DNA from: JBFHFS01 sp041583495
GTDB lineage: Bacteria; Bacteroidota; Bacteroidia; Bacteroidales; Marinilabiliaceae
Assembly: GCA_041583495.1 (NCBI GenBank)
Contig: JBFHFS010000001.1
Location: 163,018-227,017 of the forward strand
Reading direction: 5' to 3'
DNA length: 64,000 nucleotides
This document shows positions 40,022 through 49,149 of this stretch, one piece after another (position 1 is the first letter of the stretch; each line of letters begins with the position of its first letter). A program made the position numbers and the translations under genes. The notes below the pieces were generated by a model. That model was given only the letters and a program-made list of their open reading frames with translations. It was not told the origin of the DNA and did no database searches.

Positions 40022-41371
40022 TTAGGGGAGAATTACCTTATTAATAACGTGCACGATACCATTTGTTCCTTGCACATCGGCCAGAACTACCTGAATATCG
40101 GAATCGATAAACACACCCGAATTGTCAACAGTAATATTCAACGACTTTTGGGTATTGAGGGTAGGAACCGTGCCACTGGAAAGATCACCCGAAGCCACAT
40201 TTCCTTCTACTACATGGGCCAGCAAAATGGGTGTTAAAGTGGCTTTATCCAGATCGGCAATCCCACTGACCCCCTCCAAAGCTGCAAAAAGAGCCTCAAA
40301 GGCGTCGTTGGTAGGTGCAAAAACGGTGTAAGGACCCGCTGCACTGAGGGCACCAACGAGTTCGGCCTTTACCACGGCTTCGACCAGAATGCTAAAAACA
40401 GGATTATTTAGGGCCAGATCTACCACCGAAGGGGGTAAAATCACCTCATCGATGGCATGAATAATACCATTGGTAGCCACTACATCGGTCACCACAACAT
40501 TACTGGTTCCATTAAGCTTCACCCCCGTGTTATCGGCGGTAATCTGAAGACTCAGATTTCGACCTTGCGCCGTACTTAAGGTAGGCACATAACCCGAAGC
40601 CACGTTGGCGGCAGGTACAAAAGCATCCACCACATGATAAAGCAATATGGGGGTCAAATCATCGACGGTTAAATCGTCCAACGTTACATTTAAACTGGCC
40701 AATAAGGCCTCAAAAGCCGTGTTTACCGGGGCGAAAACCGTGTAATTCACACCTGATGCATCCAGCGCATCGGCCAACCCCGCCTTGGAAACCGCAGCAA
40801 CCAGGGATGAGAAAGCTTCATTGGCAACGGCATGTCCGGTAATGGAAAGAGGCAAAATAACTTTATCGATGCCATGAATAACCCCATTATCGGCCATGAT
40901 ATTGGTGGAAATAATTTTGGCCCGACTGTTAATCATTGTAATGTCCATATCCACATACATCGACAACTTGTAACCCTCGGCGGGACCATCACTCAATGAA
41001 CTGTAATATCCGGTGGATAAAGCAGCCGCCTTTTTTTCACCATCCAGAACGTGATAAAGAAGCAGGTCGGTAAGCACATCTACAGGAATATCTCCCAGAC
41101 TGTTAAATCCCAACTCACTTAATACACTGGCAAAAGCCGCATTGTTGGGTCCAAAAACGGTGAAGGAGGAGAACTTGTCACTAAGAGTCTGGTCCAAACC
41201 CGTAATCGTTAAGGCCTCGACCAGGGAGGAGAAATCAGCATCCGCTTTAGCCACATCCACAATTGTTTTTTTCTTCGGGTGCACATCATCTTTGTCGTCT
41301 TTCGTGCAGGAGCCAAGTGCAAAGGATGCCATCAACAGCAACGCTAACAATTTAAGGCTTAACTTTTTCAT
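40022..41371 (-). CDS. Lipoprotein with three fasciclin (FAS1) domains
   Basis: 449 residues from the ATG at 41371, which places a lipoprotein signal with lipobox ALGSC. Three FAS1 domains follow (about 40-170, 175-310 and 315-449). Each shows the H1 box (FTVFGPNNAAFASVL, YTVFAPVNTAFEALL, YTVFAPTNDAFEALF) and the H2 end (NGVIHGIDKVILP, NGIIHAIDEVILP, NGIVHVINKVILP). FAS1 domains mediate adhesion in surface proteins. An outer-membrane-anchored adhesin is likely. The repeated domains are clearly diverged, so the triplication is not recent. Confidence 0.93.
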   Translation of the reverse strand: MKKLSLKLLALLLMASFALGSCTKDDKDDVHPKKKTIVDVAKADADFSSLVEALTITGLDQTLSDKFSSFTVFGPNNAAFASVLSELGFNSLGDIPVDVLTDLLLYHVLDGEKKAAALSTGYYSSLSDGPAEGYKLSMYVDMDITMINSRAKIISTNIMADNGVIHGIDKVILPLSITGHAVANEAFSSLVAAVSKAGLADALDASGVNYTVFAPVNTAFEALLASLNVTLDDLTVDDLTPILLYHVVDAFVPAANVASGYVPTLSTAQGRNLSLQITADNTGVKLNGTSNVVVTDVVATNGIIHAIDEVILPPSVVDLALNNPVFSILVEAVVKAELVGALSAAGPYTVFAPTNDAFEALFAALEGVSGIADLDKATLTPILLAHVVEGNVASGDLSSGTVPTLNTQKSLNITVDNSGVFIDSDIQVVLADVQGTNGIVHVINKVILP

Positions 41372-41679
41372 GACGTTTAGTTTTATGTGATTTATTAAAA
41401 GCAATTACAATAATGAAACAAGACCAATCTGTTTTTGTTTAATCTTTTTCTGTTTTCGTTGAACATTTTATTAAAAACCGCCTCTTCTTATTAACTACTG
41501 CACTAACGTCCAGTAGGTTACCCCTGAAAAAAAATTGATAATTTTTTTTCCTTTTTTCTTTCAATCCCCCAACCCCGGGGTAAAAGCCCAAAGAGAAAGA
41601 GGTAAATTCCATGTAACTTCATTTATAATGCATAAATTTGTGATCTAGGAATTTGTGAATCTATAAAACCATCAAATTA
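41372..41679. other. Intergenic region between divergent fasciclin and yicC genes
   Basis: 308 bp, A/T-rich with T tracts at about 41541-41560 and a short palindrome ACCCCGGGGT (41573-41582). TAAATTTG (41633-41640) matches the -7 consensus for the yicC-gmk-nadD-cobO transcript, with no good -33. Nothing else is seen. Confidence 0.45.
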
Positions 41680-42555
41680 ATGATCAGATCGATGACCGGT
41701 TTCGGGAAGGCCATATGTGAACTTCCTGCCAAAAGAGTAATCATTGAAATCAAATCGCTCAACAGCAAACAGCTGGATATCAACACGCGAATTCCCAATC
41801 TCTACCGGGAAAAGGAGCTTCAGATTCGCAACGAGGTTAGCCGTCAATTACAGCGGGGCAAGGTGGATATTTCCTTTTATGTAGAGTCGTTAATGCCGGA
41901 TAAAATCACGCAGGTCAACGAACAGGTTATCTCTGATTACCATGCCCAGCTTAAGGGGTTAGCCCAAAAACTGGAAATAACCGGACAGACTGATTTATTA
42001 CGCATCATCATGTCTCTTCCCGACACACTAAAAACCGAGCAAGCCCAATTGGAGGAGGCGGAATGGCAGTCGGTTTTTGTCACTCTGGGAGAAGCCCTCA
42101 CCCAACTGGAGGCTTTTCGCATACAGGAGGGGCGTTCACTTGAGGCCGACATTACTCAAAGAAACCGGTCTATTGGTGAATTGCTGCTTGAGATAGAACC
42201 TTACGAAGCCGAAAGAATTGAAAAGATAAAGACCCGAATAAGGGAAAACCTGGAGGAATTCAACGCCAAGCAGATGGTTGATGAAAATCGTTTTGAACAG
42301 GAGCTGATTTATTACATCGAAAAGCTGGACGTCTCTGAGGAGAAGGTGCGCCTGGGAAATCACTTGAAATACTTCGCCCAAACGCTGAAAGAAGAAGAGC
42401 CGGTTGGCAAAAAACTGGGTTTTATTACCCAGGAGATGGGAAGGGAGATCAACACGCTGGGATCGAAAGCCAATGATGCCGACCTTCAGCGCCTGGTGAT
42501 CAGTATGAAAGACGAGTTAGAGAAGATAAAAGAGCAGGTGCTCAACATATTGTAG
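41680..42555 (+). CDS. yicC: YicC family protein (putative endoribonuclease)
   Basis: 291 residues. It starts with the hallmark MIRSMTGFGKA and EIKSLNSKQLDI (YicC-like N-terminal domain, about 1-155), and ends with the DUF1732 domain (about 205-291: ENRFEQELIYYIEKLDVSEE, NHLKYFAQTLKEEEPVGKKL, EMGREINTLGSKA). E. coli YicC has been reported to be an RNase acting on small RNAs. It is the first gene of a unit with gmk (4 bp gap), nadD and a cobalamin adenosyltransferase; the yicC-gmk pairing is widespread. Confidence 0.95.
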   Translation: MIRSMTGFGKAICELPAKRVIIEIKSLNSKQLDINTRIPNLYREKELQIRNEVSRQLQRGKVDISFYVESLMPDKITQVNEQVISDYHAQLKGLAQKLEITGQTDLLRIIMSLPDTLKTEQAQLEEAEWQSVFVTLGEALTQLEAFRIQEGRSLEADITQRNRSIGELLLEIEPYEAERIEKIKTRIRENLEEFNAKQMVDENRFEQELIYYIEKLDVSEEKVRLGNHLKYFAQTLKEEEPVGKKLGFITQEMGREINTLGSKANDADLQRLVISMKDELEKIKEQVLNIL

Positions 42556-42559
42556 AGTC

Positions 42560-43129
42560 ATGGCCGAAAAATTAATCATATTTTCCGCACCATCGGGATC
42601 AGGAAAAACCACCATTGTCCGCTACCTGATGGAACAAATGCCCCAACTGGCCTTTTCCATCTCGGCTACCAGCAGGCCCCCAAGAGGAACTGAACAGGAT
42701 GGCGCAGACTATTATTTTTTGGATGCGGACACTTTTCGCAAGAAAATCGATTTGGGGGCCTTTCTGGAGTGGGAGGAGGTCTATCCCGGCACCTGTTACG
42801 GCACCCTTAAGAGCGAGGTGGAGCGCATTAACCAGGCGGGGAAAGTGGCCGTTTTTGATGTGGATGTGATAGGGGGTCTGAACATTAAGAAACAATATGG
42901 TGACCGGGCATTGGCGGTTTTTATCCAGCCACCATCGGTGGAAGCATTGAGCGAAAGGCTACGGAACAGAAATACCGACACCCCCGAGGTGATTGCCAAA
43001 AGGCTGGCCAAGGCAGAACAAGAGCTTTCCTTTGCGCCACAATTCGACACCATCATCATCAACGACTCCCTCGAACAGGCCTGCCAGGAGGCAGAGCAGG
43101 CGGTTGAGAAGTTTATAAAAGAAGCATAA
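42560..43129 (+). CDS. gmk: Guanylate kinase
   Basis: 189 residues. P-loop APSGSGKTTIVRYL; the GMP-binding segment SATSRPPRGTEQDGADYYFL; FLEWEEVYPGTCYGTLKSEV; the lid region RNRNTDTPEVIAKRLAKA; and the end VINDS-like IIINDSLEQA. It phosphorylates GMP to GDP. It lies between yicC (4-bp gap) and nadD (1-bp gap), so translation is coupled. Confidence 0.97.
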   Translation: MAEKLIIFSAPSGSGKTTIVRYLMEQMPQLAFSISATSRPPRGTEQDGADYYFLDADTFRKKIDLGAFLEWEEVYPGTCYGTLKSEVERINQAGKVAVFDVDVIGGLNIKKQYGDRALAVFIQPPSVEALSERLRNRNTDTPEVIAKRLAKAEQELSFAPQFDTIIINDSLEQACQEAEQAVEKFIKEA

Positions 43130-43130
43130 C

Positions 43131-43715
43131 ATGAATATCGGGCTGTTCTTTGGTTCTTTCAATCCGGTACACATTGGTCACCTGGCACTGGCGAACTATC
43201 TGCTCGAATTTGTTCCCTTCCGGGAAATCTGGTTCATCGTGAGTCCCCAAAATCCATTTAAGGAGGAAGAGTCCCTGGCCCTTCCCCGGCATCGGCTGGC
43301 CATGGTATCGCAATCGGTTTCTCCGGAATCGCGCTTCAAGGTGAGCGACGTGGAATTTAATCTTCCCAGGCCCTCCTACACCATCGACACGCTGGAGGTA
43401 TTATCGCGCAGACATCCTCAGGAGCAGTTCTCCCTTATCATGGGCAGTGACAACCTTACCCGCCTGGACAGGTGGAAATCCTGGAACGAATTGGCCGGGC
43501 GGTTTCCCATTGTGGTTTACCCGCGTCCCGGGCATCCGGTTCCTGCGCACTCGGAACTACCTCATCCCAACATCACTGTGGTGGAAGCCCCCTTACTGGA
43601 CCTCTCCTCCACCCTGTTGCGAGAAGGATTAATGGCGGGCAAAAACCTGCGCTTCCTGATGCCTCCGGGCATCTATGAATACATCCGGGCCAACCATTTA
43701 TACGGCACAACATGA
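43131..43715 (+). CDS. nadD: Nicotinate-nucleotide adenylyltransferase
   Basis: 194 residues. The nucleotidyltransferase signature GLFFGSFNPVHIGHL includes the HxGH motif. Further family positions: VSPQNPFKEEE, the substrate segment RPSYTIDTLEVL, SLIMGSDNL and the C-terminal SSTLLREGL (ISSTxIR equivalent). It adenylates nicotinate mononucleotide in NAD synthesis. Its stop overlaps the start of the next gene as ATGA. Confidence 0.96.
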   Translation: MNIGLFFGSFNPVHIGHLALANYLLEFVPFREIWFIVSPQNPFKEEESLALPRHRLAMVSQSVSPESRFKVSDVEFNLPRPSYTIDTLEVLSRRHPQEQFSLIMGSDNLTRLDRWKSWNELAGRFPIVVYPRPGHPVPAHSELPHPNITVVEAPLLDLSSTLLREGLMAGKNLRFLMPPGIYEYIRANHLYGTT

Positions 43716-44218
43716 TACACCTCTATACAGGCAACGGGAAAGGAAAAACCACGGCAGCACTGGGTTTGTGTATGCGGGCGGCCGGGGCAGGCATGAAAGT
43801 TTTCATCGGCCAGTTTGTTAAGGGCATGCTCTACCACGAAGCCAGCCTCATTACCAACCGAATCCCCGAGATAAAGCTTGAGCTATTGGGCCGCGACTGC
43901 TTCATTGAACGAACACCGGTTCAAGCCGATTTCGAGGCCGCAAGGGCTGGTCTGGAAAGAGTCAAACAGGTCATCGCTTCGGGGCAATACCATCTGATCG
44001 TCCTCGACGAGCTAAATATCGCCCTCTACTATAAGTTGCTGACTCTTCAGGAAATACTAGACCTTCTCGACCACCTGCCCCCAAATCTGGAGTTGATTAT
44101 CACGGGAAGATATGCCCCACCCGAGCTCATTGAAAAGGCGGATTTGGTGACTGAAATGAAAGAGGTAAAACACTATTTCGCAAAAGGCATCGAGGCCCGC
44201 AAAGGCATCGAGTGGTAG
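43712..44218 (+). CDS. cobO: Cob(I)yrinic acid a,c-diamide adenosyltransferase (CobO/BtuR)
   Basis: 168 residues with the BtuR/CobO P-loop YTGNGKGKTTAALGL at the N-terminus, GQFVKGMLYHEA, the Walker-B-like LIVLDELNIALYY and ELIITGRYAPPELIEKADLV. It transfers the adenosyl group to cobalt, making adenosylcobalamin. It has a 4-bp overlap with nadD. The CarH-like regulator at 38975-39871 would need its product, but the two genes are on opposite strands and not co-transcribed. A small hairpin TCCC-TTC-GGGA followed by CTTTT (44220-44236) may end the operon. Confidence 0.93.
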   Translation: MIHLYTGNGKGKTTAALGLCMRAAGAGMKVFIGQFVKGMLYHEASLITNRIPEIKLELLGRDCFIERTPVQADFEAARAGLERVKQVIASGQYHLIVLDELNIALYYKLLTLQEILDLLDHLPPNLELIITGRYAPPELIEKADLVTEMKEVKHYFAKGIEARKGIEW

Positions 44219-44551
44219 GATCCCTTCGGGACTTTTGGCGCACCAGGCTCCTGCACTCTTTTGTTTCCCGGGAACCTCTCCATCTTGAGATAACCAACTA
44301 ACAATCGGGTGCTTTTGGGATTGCTCAAAGGTCTGAAATTTGTTATACCCAGGCCCATACACCCGGAAAGCAAAGAATAAATTATCGCCAGGCCAAACCT
44401 TCCCCCAATAAGCTATGCTGCCGGATGTTCTTTAACCTCACGTACTTTGGATTGGTACACTTATGACCTTATGTTTAAGGAAATAACGCCCTGTATCAGA
44501 ACTTTTATAAATCTACAGGTGTTTATTGAAAGGACTAATACGGAGAGCGAT
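44219..44551. other. Intergenic region upstream of acs with candidate promoter
   Basis: 333 bp. The left end has the small hairpin described under cobO. TTTG (44446-44449), a 20-bp spacer and TATGTTTA (44470-44477, one mismatch to TAnnTTTG) form a promoter candidate giving a leader of about 70 nt to the ATG at 44552. No gene is seen. Confidence 0.45.
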
Positions 44552-46459
44552 ATGAGTAATTACAGCATCAAAAGTTTTGAGGAGTATTTTCACATCTATC
44601 GAAAATCCATCACCGAACCTGAAAAATTCTGGACCGAAGTGGCCGAAGAACATTTCGTATGGTATAAACGATGGGACAATGTATTAAAATGGGATTTTAA
44701 AAAACCTGAAATAAGATGGTTTGAGAATGCCAAGCTCAACATCACCGAAAACTGCATCGATCGGCACCTACGTACCAAATGGAATAAAACCGCCATTTTG
44801 TGGGAACCCAACGATCCGGCCGAGCCCGCCCTGCACATCACATACCAACAACTGCACGAAAACGTGTGCAAACTGGCCAACGTACTGCAGAAGAAGGGCA
44901 TAAAAAAAGGCGACCGGGTTTGCATTTACCTGCCCATGATTCCCGAGCTGGCCTACTCTATGCTGGCTTGCGCCCGTCTGGGAGCGATCCACTCAGTGGT
45001 ATTTGCCGGTTTCTCGGCCCATGCCCTGGCGGCCCGTATCGAAGACGCCTCCTGTAAAATGGTCATCACCTCCGACGGGTCGTTCAGAGGGCCAAAGGAG
45101 ATCGATTTAAAAAGTATCGTAGACGAAGCCTTAACCCGAAGCACCTCGGTTAAGTCGGTTTTGGTGGTACAACGAATCAATTCGGAGCCCACCATGAAAA
45201 AGGGCCGGGACCAATGGCTTAAGCCCCTGATGGACGAGGCTTCCAGCACCTTTGAGCCGGCCGTTATGGATGCCGAAGATCCTCTTTTCATTCTCTACAC
45301 CTCCGGGTCCACGGGTAAGCCTAAGGGAATTGTGCATTCCACGGCGGGCTATTTGGTTTATACCGCCTATACCTTCAAGAACATCTTTCAATACCACGAC
45401 GAGGATGTCTTCTGGTGTACTGCCGACATTGGATGGATTACCGGGCACAGCTACATTCTTTATGGCCCGTTGGCCAATGGAGCCACCACCCTGATGTTCG
45501 AGGGCATCCCTTCTTTCCCCGACCATGGTCGTTTTTGGCATGTGATTGAGAAGCATAAAGTCAATCAGTTTTACACCGCTCCCACGGCCATCCGTTCATT
45601 GGCCAAAGAGAAAGAAGATTACCCCAACCGTTACGACCTCTCCTCCATAAAAGTGTTGGGGTCGGTGGGAGAACCCATCAACGAAGAAGCCTGGCACTGG
45701 TACAATAACAATATAGGCAAGAAAAAAAGTCCCATTGTGGATACCTGGTGGCAAACCGAAAATGGAGGTATCTTAATCAGCCCCATTCCCTATGTCACTC
45801 CCACCAAGCCCACCTATGCCACCCTCCCCTTTCCGGGAATTCAACCTACCCTGATGGACGAGACCGGTCGTGAGATCATGGAGAACCAGGTGGATGGCAG
45901 ATTGTGCATCAAGTTTCCGTGGCCCTCCATTGCCCGAACCATTTGGGGGGATCACCAGCGCTTTAAGGACACCTATTTTTCCACCTATAAAAATAAATAT
46001 TTCACCGGCGACGGCGCCTTCCGCGACGAAGTGGGCTATTACCGGATCACCGGCCGCGTGGATGATATCATTATTGTGTCGGGGCATAATTTAGGCACAG
46101 CTCCCATCGAAGATGCCATCAACGAACATCCCGCCATTGCCGAATCGGCCATCGTGGGTTTCCCCCATGACATTAAAGGCAATGCGCTCTATGGCTTTAT
46201 CATGCTCAAAGAGTTTGGAGAGACCCGCATAAAGGATAATCTGAGAAACGAGATCAATCAACAGATCGCCGAGAAGATAGGTCCCATCGCCAAACTGGAT
46301 AAAATTCAATTTGTAAGAGGCTTGCCAAAGACCCGCAGTGGTAAGATCATGCGCAGAATTTTGCGTAAAATAGCCACCAACGATGTCAGCAATATGGGAG
46401 ATACCACCACACTGCTCAACCCCGAAGTCATCGAACAGATCAAGTCCGAAGCACTTTAA
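44552..46459 (+). CDS. acs: Acetyl-CoA synthetase (acetate-CoA ligase, AMP-forming)
   Basis: 635 residues from the ATG at 44552; the frame is open upstream but the promoter and homology favour this start. The N-terminal ACS domain has FWTEVAEEHFVWYKRW; the adenylation motif is LYTSGSTGKPKGIVHSTAGY; WCTADIGWITGHSY, DTWWQTENGG, YFTGDGAFRDEVGYYRITGR and the C-terminal lysine motif KTRSGKIMRRILR are typical of acetyl-CoA synthetase. It activates acetate. Where characterised enzymes read SGHRxGTAEIE, this one has SGHNLGTAPIE, so the conserved Arg is Asn. Related short-chain acid substrates remain possible. Confidence 0.92.
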   Translation: MSNYSIKSFEEYFHIYRKSITEPEKFWTEVAEEHFVWYKRWDNVLKWDFKKPEIRWFENAKLNITENCIDRHLRTKWNKTAILWEPNDPAEPALHITYQQLHENVCKLANVLQKKGIKKGDRVCIYLPMIPELAYSMLACARLGAIHSVVFAGFSAHALAARIEDASCKMVITSDGSFRGPKEIDLKSIVDEALTRSTSVKSVLVVQRINSEPTMKKGRDQWLKPLMDEASSTFEPAVMDAEDPLFILYTSGSTGKPKGIVHSTAGYLVYTAYTFKNIFQYHDEDVFWCTADIGWITGHSYILYGPLANGATTLMFEGIPSFPDHGRFWHVIEKHKVNQFYTAPTAIRSLAKEKEDYPNRYDLSSIKVLGSVGEPINEEAWHWYNNNIGKKKSPIVDTWWQTENGGILISPIPYVTPTKPTYATLPFPGIQPTLMDETGREIMENQVDGRLCIKFPWPSIARTIWGDHQRFKDTYFSTYKNKYFTGDGAFRDEVGYYRITGRVDDIIIVSGHNLGTAPIEDAINEHPAIAESAIVGFPHDIKGNALYGFIMLKEFGETRIKDNLRNEINQQIAEKIGPIAKLDKIQFVRGLPKTRSGKIMRRILRKIATNDVSNMGDTTTLLNPEVIEQIKSEAL

Positions 46460-46600
46460 ACAATCAGGATCGGGAGAAATAATTGATTTTTGCTACCTTC
46501 ATACTCAAAATAGAAGATTTAATCATCGCTGAGTAATATTATTTTCATTTCTTTGCGACCTTTAAATCCATGTACAAATTGAAACAAAACGAGTTTAACA

Positions 46601-47794
46601 ATGGGTAAAGTTTTAATCATTGGCGCAGGCGGGGTTGGCACAGTTGTGGCCCACAAAATGGCAGGTCTCCCCGACGTTTTTTCCGAAATCATGCTGGCCA
46701 GCCGCACTAAGAGCAAATGCGATGCCATCGCCAAAAAGATTGGCGGCAACCGTATTCAAACGGCTCAGGTGGATGCCGATAACGTGCCCGAGCTGGTGGC
46801 GCTGATCAACAGTTATCAGCCCCAGCTGGTGGTAAACGTGGCTCTTCCTTACCAGGACCTGACCATCATGGATGCCTGCCTCGAAACCGGTGTTTCCTAT
46901 CTGGATACCGCCAACTACGAGCCTAAAGAAGAGGCCAAATTTGAGTACAAATGGCAATGGGCCTATCGCGAGCGCTTTAAAGAAGCCGGTTTAACGGCTA
47001 TTTTAGGATGCGGCTTCGACCCCGGAGTCACCTCTGTTTATACCGCTTACGCAGCCAAACACCACTTTGATGAGTTACACTACCTGGATATTGTGGACTG
47101 CAATGCGGGAGACCATGGAAAGGCTTTCGCCACTAACTTTAATCCCGAAATCAATATTCGCGAGGTGACTCAGAAGGGCAAGTTCTGGGAGAATGGCAAA
47201 TGGGTTTTTACCGAACCTCACGAGATTCACAAACCATTGAATTACCCAAACATTGGCCCAAAGGAATCTTACCTTATCTACCACGAGGAGTTGGAATCGC
47301 TTGTAAAAAATTACCCAACCCTTAAGAGGGCCCGTTTTTGGATGACTTTTGGGCAGGAATATCTTACGCATCTGCGCGTGATACAAAATATTGGCATGGC
47401 CGGAATCGAACCCATTATGTATAATGGTGTTGAAATTGTGCCCATTCAATTTTTGAAAGCCGTGCTGCCTGATCCCGGCGAGCTGGGACAAAATTACAAG
47501 GGTCAGACTTCCATCGGCTGCCGCATCAAAGGCCTTAAGGATGGTAAGATGAAGACCTACTACGTATACAATAACAGCGATCACGAAGCGGCCTACAAAG
47601 AGACCGGCACGCAGGCCGTTAGTTACACCACGGGTGTGCCCGCAATGATTGGGGCCATGATGTATCTCAAAGAGATATGGAAAAAGCCCGGGGTATTTAA
47701 TGTGGAAGAGTTCGATCCGGATCCCTTCATGGAACAATTAAATAAACATGGATTGCCCTGGCACGAGCAGTTCGATGTAGACCTTGAATTGTAA
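46601..47794 (+). CDS. Carboxynorspermidine/carboxyspermidine dehydrogenase
   Basis: 397 residues of the saccharopine dehydrogenase-like family. Rossmann motif IIGAGGVGTVVAHKMAG, then VNVALPYQDLTIMDACLETG and YLDTANYEPKEEAKFEY, then LGCGFDPGVTSVYTAYAAKH, as in CASDH. It reductively condenses a diamine (putrescine or diaminopropane) with aspartate semialdehyde, giving carboxyspermidine or carboxynorspermidine. The following nspC gene completes the pathway, which supports this over lysine metabolism. Two hairpins lie in the 212-bp gap to nspC, so the two genes may not be fully co-transcribed. Confidence 0.92.
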   Translation: MGKVLIIGAGGVGTVVAHKMAGLPDVFSEIMLASRTKSKCDAIAKKIGGNRIQTAQVDADNVPELVALINSYQPQLVVNVALPYQDLTIMDACLETGVSYLDTANYEPKEEAKFEYKWQWAYRERFKEAGLTAILGCGFDPGVTSVYTAYAAKHHFDELHYLDIVDCNAGDHGKAFATNFNPEINIREVTQKGKFWENGKWVFTEPHEIHKPLNYPNIGPKESYLIYHEELESLVKNYPTLKRARFWMTFGQEYLTHLRVIQNIGMAGIEPIMYNGVEIVPIQFLKAVLPDPGELGQNYKGQTSIGCRIKGLKDGKMKTYYVYNNSDHEAAYKETGTQAVSYTTGVPAMIGAMMYLKEIWKKPGVFNVEEFDPDPFMEQLNKHGLPWHEQFDVDLEL

Positions 47795-47819
47795 GAAAAG
47801 GTACCAAAGTTTCAGAAAA

Positions 47820-47850
47820 CGCCCTTCTTTTTAAAGAACAGGGCGCTTTC
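47820..47850 (+). terminator. Hairpin downstream of the carboxynorspermidine dehydrogenase gene
   Basis: CGCCCT (47820-47825) pairs with AGGGCG (47840-47845), with an inner TCTTT/AAAGA stem, followed by CTTTC. The T run is weak, so it could be a partial terminator. Confidence 0.55.
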
Positions 47851-47891
47851 GACATTTTTGGGCCCTGCCCGGGACCCTTTTTTACGGCCAT

Positions 47892-47940
47892 AACCCCTGA
47901 CTGATAATGCAAAGCACATTAACAGCCAGGGGTTGTTTAA
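47892..47940 (+). terminator. Second hairpin between the dehydrogenase and nspC
   Basis: AACCCCTG (47892-47899) pairs with CAGGGGTT (47927-47934). An additional CTG/CAG pair and an inner AATGC/GCA-ATT stem lie within it, and GTTTAAAA follows. Either this or the previous hairpin probably ends the dehydrogenase message. Confidence 0.6.
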
Positions 47941-48006
47941 AACTGCCCGCCGGGGAGTCCTATCAGGGATTCCTTCCTTATTTTTTTAAAAAAACCACCA
48001 TCGCCA

Positions 48007-49149
48007 ATGCCCATTAATTATTCTACAGCCCCTTGCCCCTCTTACGTAATGGATGAAACCCTGCTGCGAAAAAACCTGGCGCTCATTTCAGATGTTCGCG
48101 ACCGCGCGGGCATAGAAATCATCCTGGCCTTCAAGGGCTTCGCCCTATGGCCCGCCTTTCCCATTGTGCGCGAATTCATCCGGGGAGCCACGGCCAGTTC
48201 GATGCACGAAGCCCGACTGGCCTACGAGGAGATGGGCAGTCTGGCACACACCTACAGCCCGGCCTATACCCCTCAAGAGTTCCCAACCATTTTAAAATAC
48301 TCCAGCCACATCACCTTTAACTCGTTAAATCAATTCGGGCGGTTTTTGCCGGCTCTGAAAACGGCAGGACACAAGATCTCTCCGGGACTGCGCATCAACC
48401 CCGAATATTCGGAGGTAGGAACCGATCTTTACAATCCCTGCGCCCCGGGATCCCGGCTGGGAGTAATGGCCGGGCAACTACCGGAAAAGCTGCCAGCCGA
48501 AATTGAAGGATTGCACTTTCATGCCCTCTGCGAATCCTCGAGCTTTGAGCTGGAGAAGACCCTGGCCGCCGTGGAGCAAAAATTTGGTTCCTGGCTCCGG
48601 CAGGTCAAGTGGATCAATATGGGCGGGGGGCATCTCATGACCCGTGCAGGTTACGACCGCGAGCATCTGATTAAGCTCCTCAAAGCCTTCAGGGAAAAGT
48701 GGGGTTTGCATATCATTCTGGAGCCCGGCAGTGCTTTTGCCTGGGAAACAGGTGTTTTAGTTTCTGAGGTGGTCGACATTGTAGAGAACCATGGCATTAA
48801 AACGGCTATCCTCAATGTGAGCTTCACGGCTCATATGCCCGATTGTCTGGAAATGCCCTACCAACCCCGCATCCGCGGGGCGCATCAAACACCCGTGGAG
48901 GGACTCCCCACTTACAGAATGGGGGGCAACAGCTGTCTGGCCGGTGACTTTATGGGCTATTGGAGCTTCGAGAAACCCCTTCAACCCGGTGATCGCATCA
49001 TTTTCGAGGACATGATCCACTACACCCTGGTGAAGACCACCATGTTTAACGGGGTCCACCACCCCTCCATTGTTCTTTGGAATCCGGAAGAGGGTTTACG
49101 CGAAATACGTGCCTTTGGGTATGAGGATTATAAGATGAGGATGGGATAG
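48007..49149 (+). CDS. nspC: Carboxynorspermidine decarboxylase
   Basis: 380 residues of the fold-III PLP decarboxylases. The cofactor lysine is in EIILAFKGFALW; ATASSMHEARLAYEEM, GLRINPEYSEVGTDLYNPC, GLHFHALCESSSFELE and NMGGGHLMTRAGYD are NspC-typical; the catalytic Cys region is MGGNSCLAGDFMGYWSF. It decarboxylates carboxy(nor)spermidine to (nor)spermidine. With the upstream dehydrogenase it makes the SAM-independent polyamine route. The stop is followed at once by purine-rich low-complexity sequence. Confidence 0.95.
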   Translation: MPINYSTAPCPSYVMDETLLRKNLALISDVRDRAGIEIILAFKGFALWPAFPIVREFIRGATASSMHEARLAYEEMGSLAHTYSPAYTPQEFPTILKYSSHITFNSLNQFGRFLPALKTAGHKISPGLRINPEYSEVGTDLYNPCAPGSRLGVMAGQLPEKLPAEIEGLHFHALCESSSFELEKTLAAVEQKFGSWLRQVKWINMGGGHLMTRAGYDREHLIKLLKAFREKWGLHIILEPGSAFAWETGVLVSEVVDIVENHGIKTAILNVSFTAHMPDCLEMPYQPRIRGAHQTPVEGLPTYRMGGNSCLAGDFMGYWSFEKPLQPGDRIIFEDMIHYTLVKTTMFNGVHHPSIVLWNPEEGLREIRAFGYEDYKMRMG

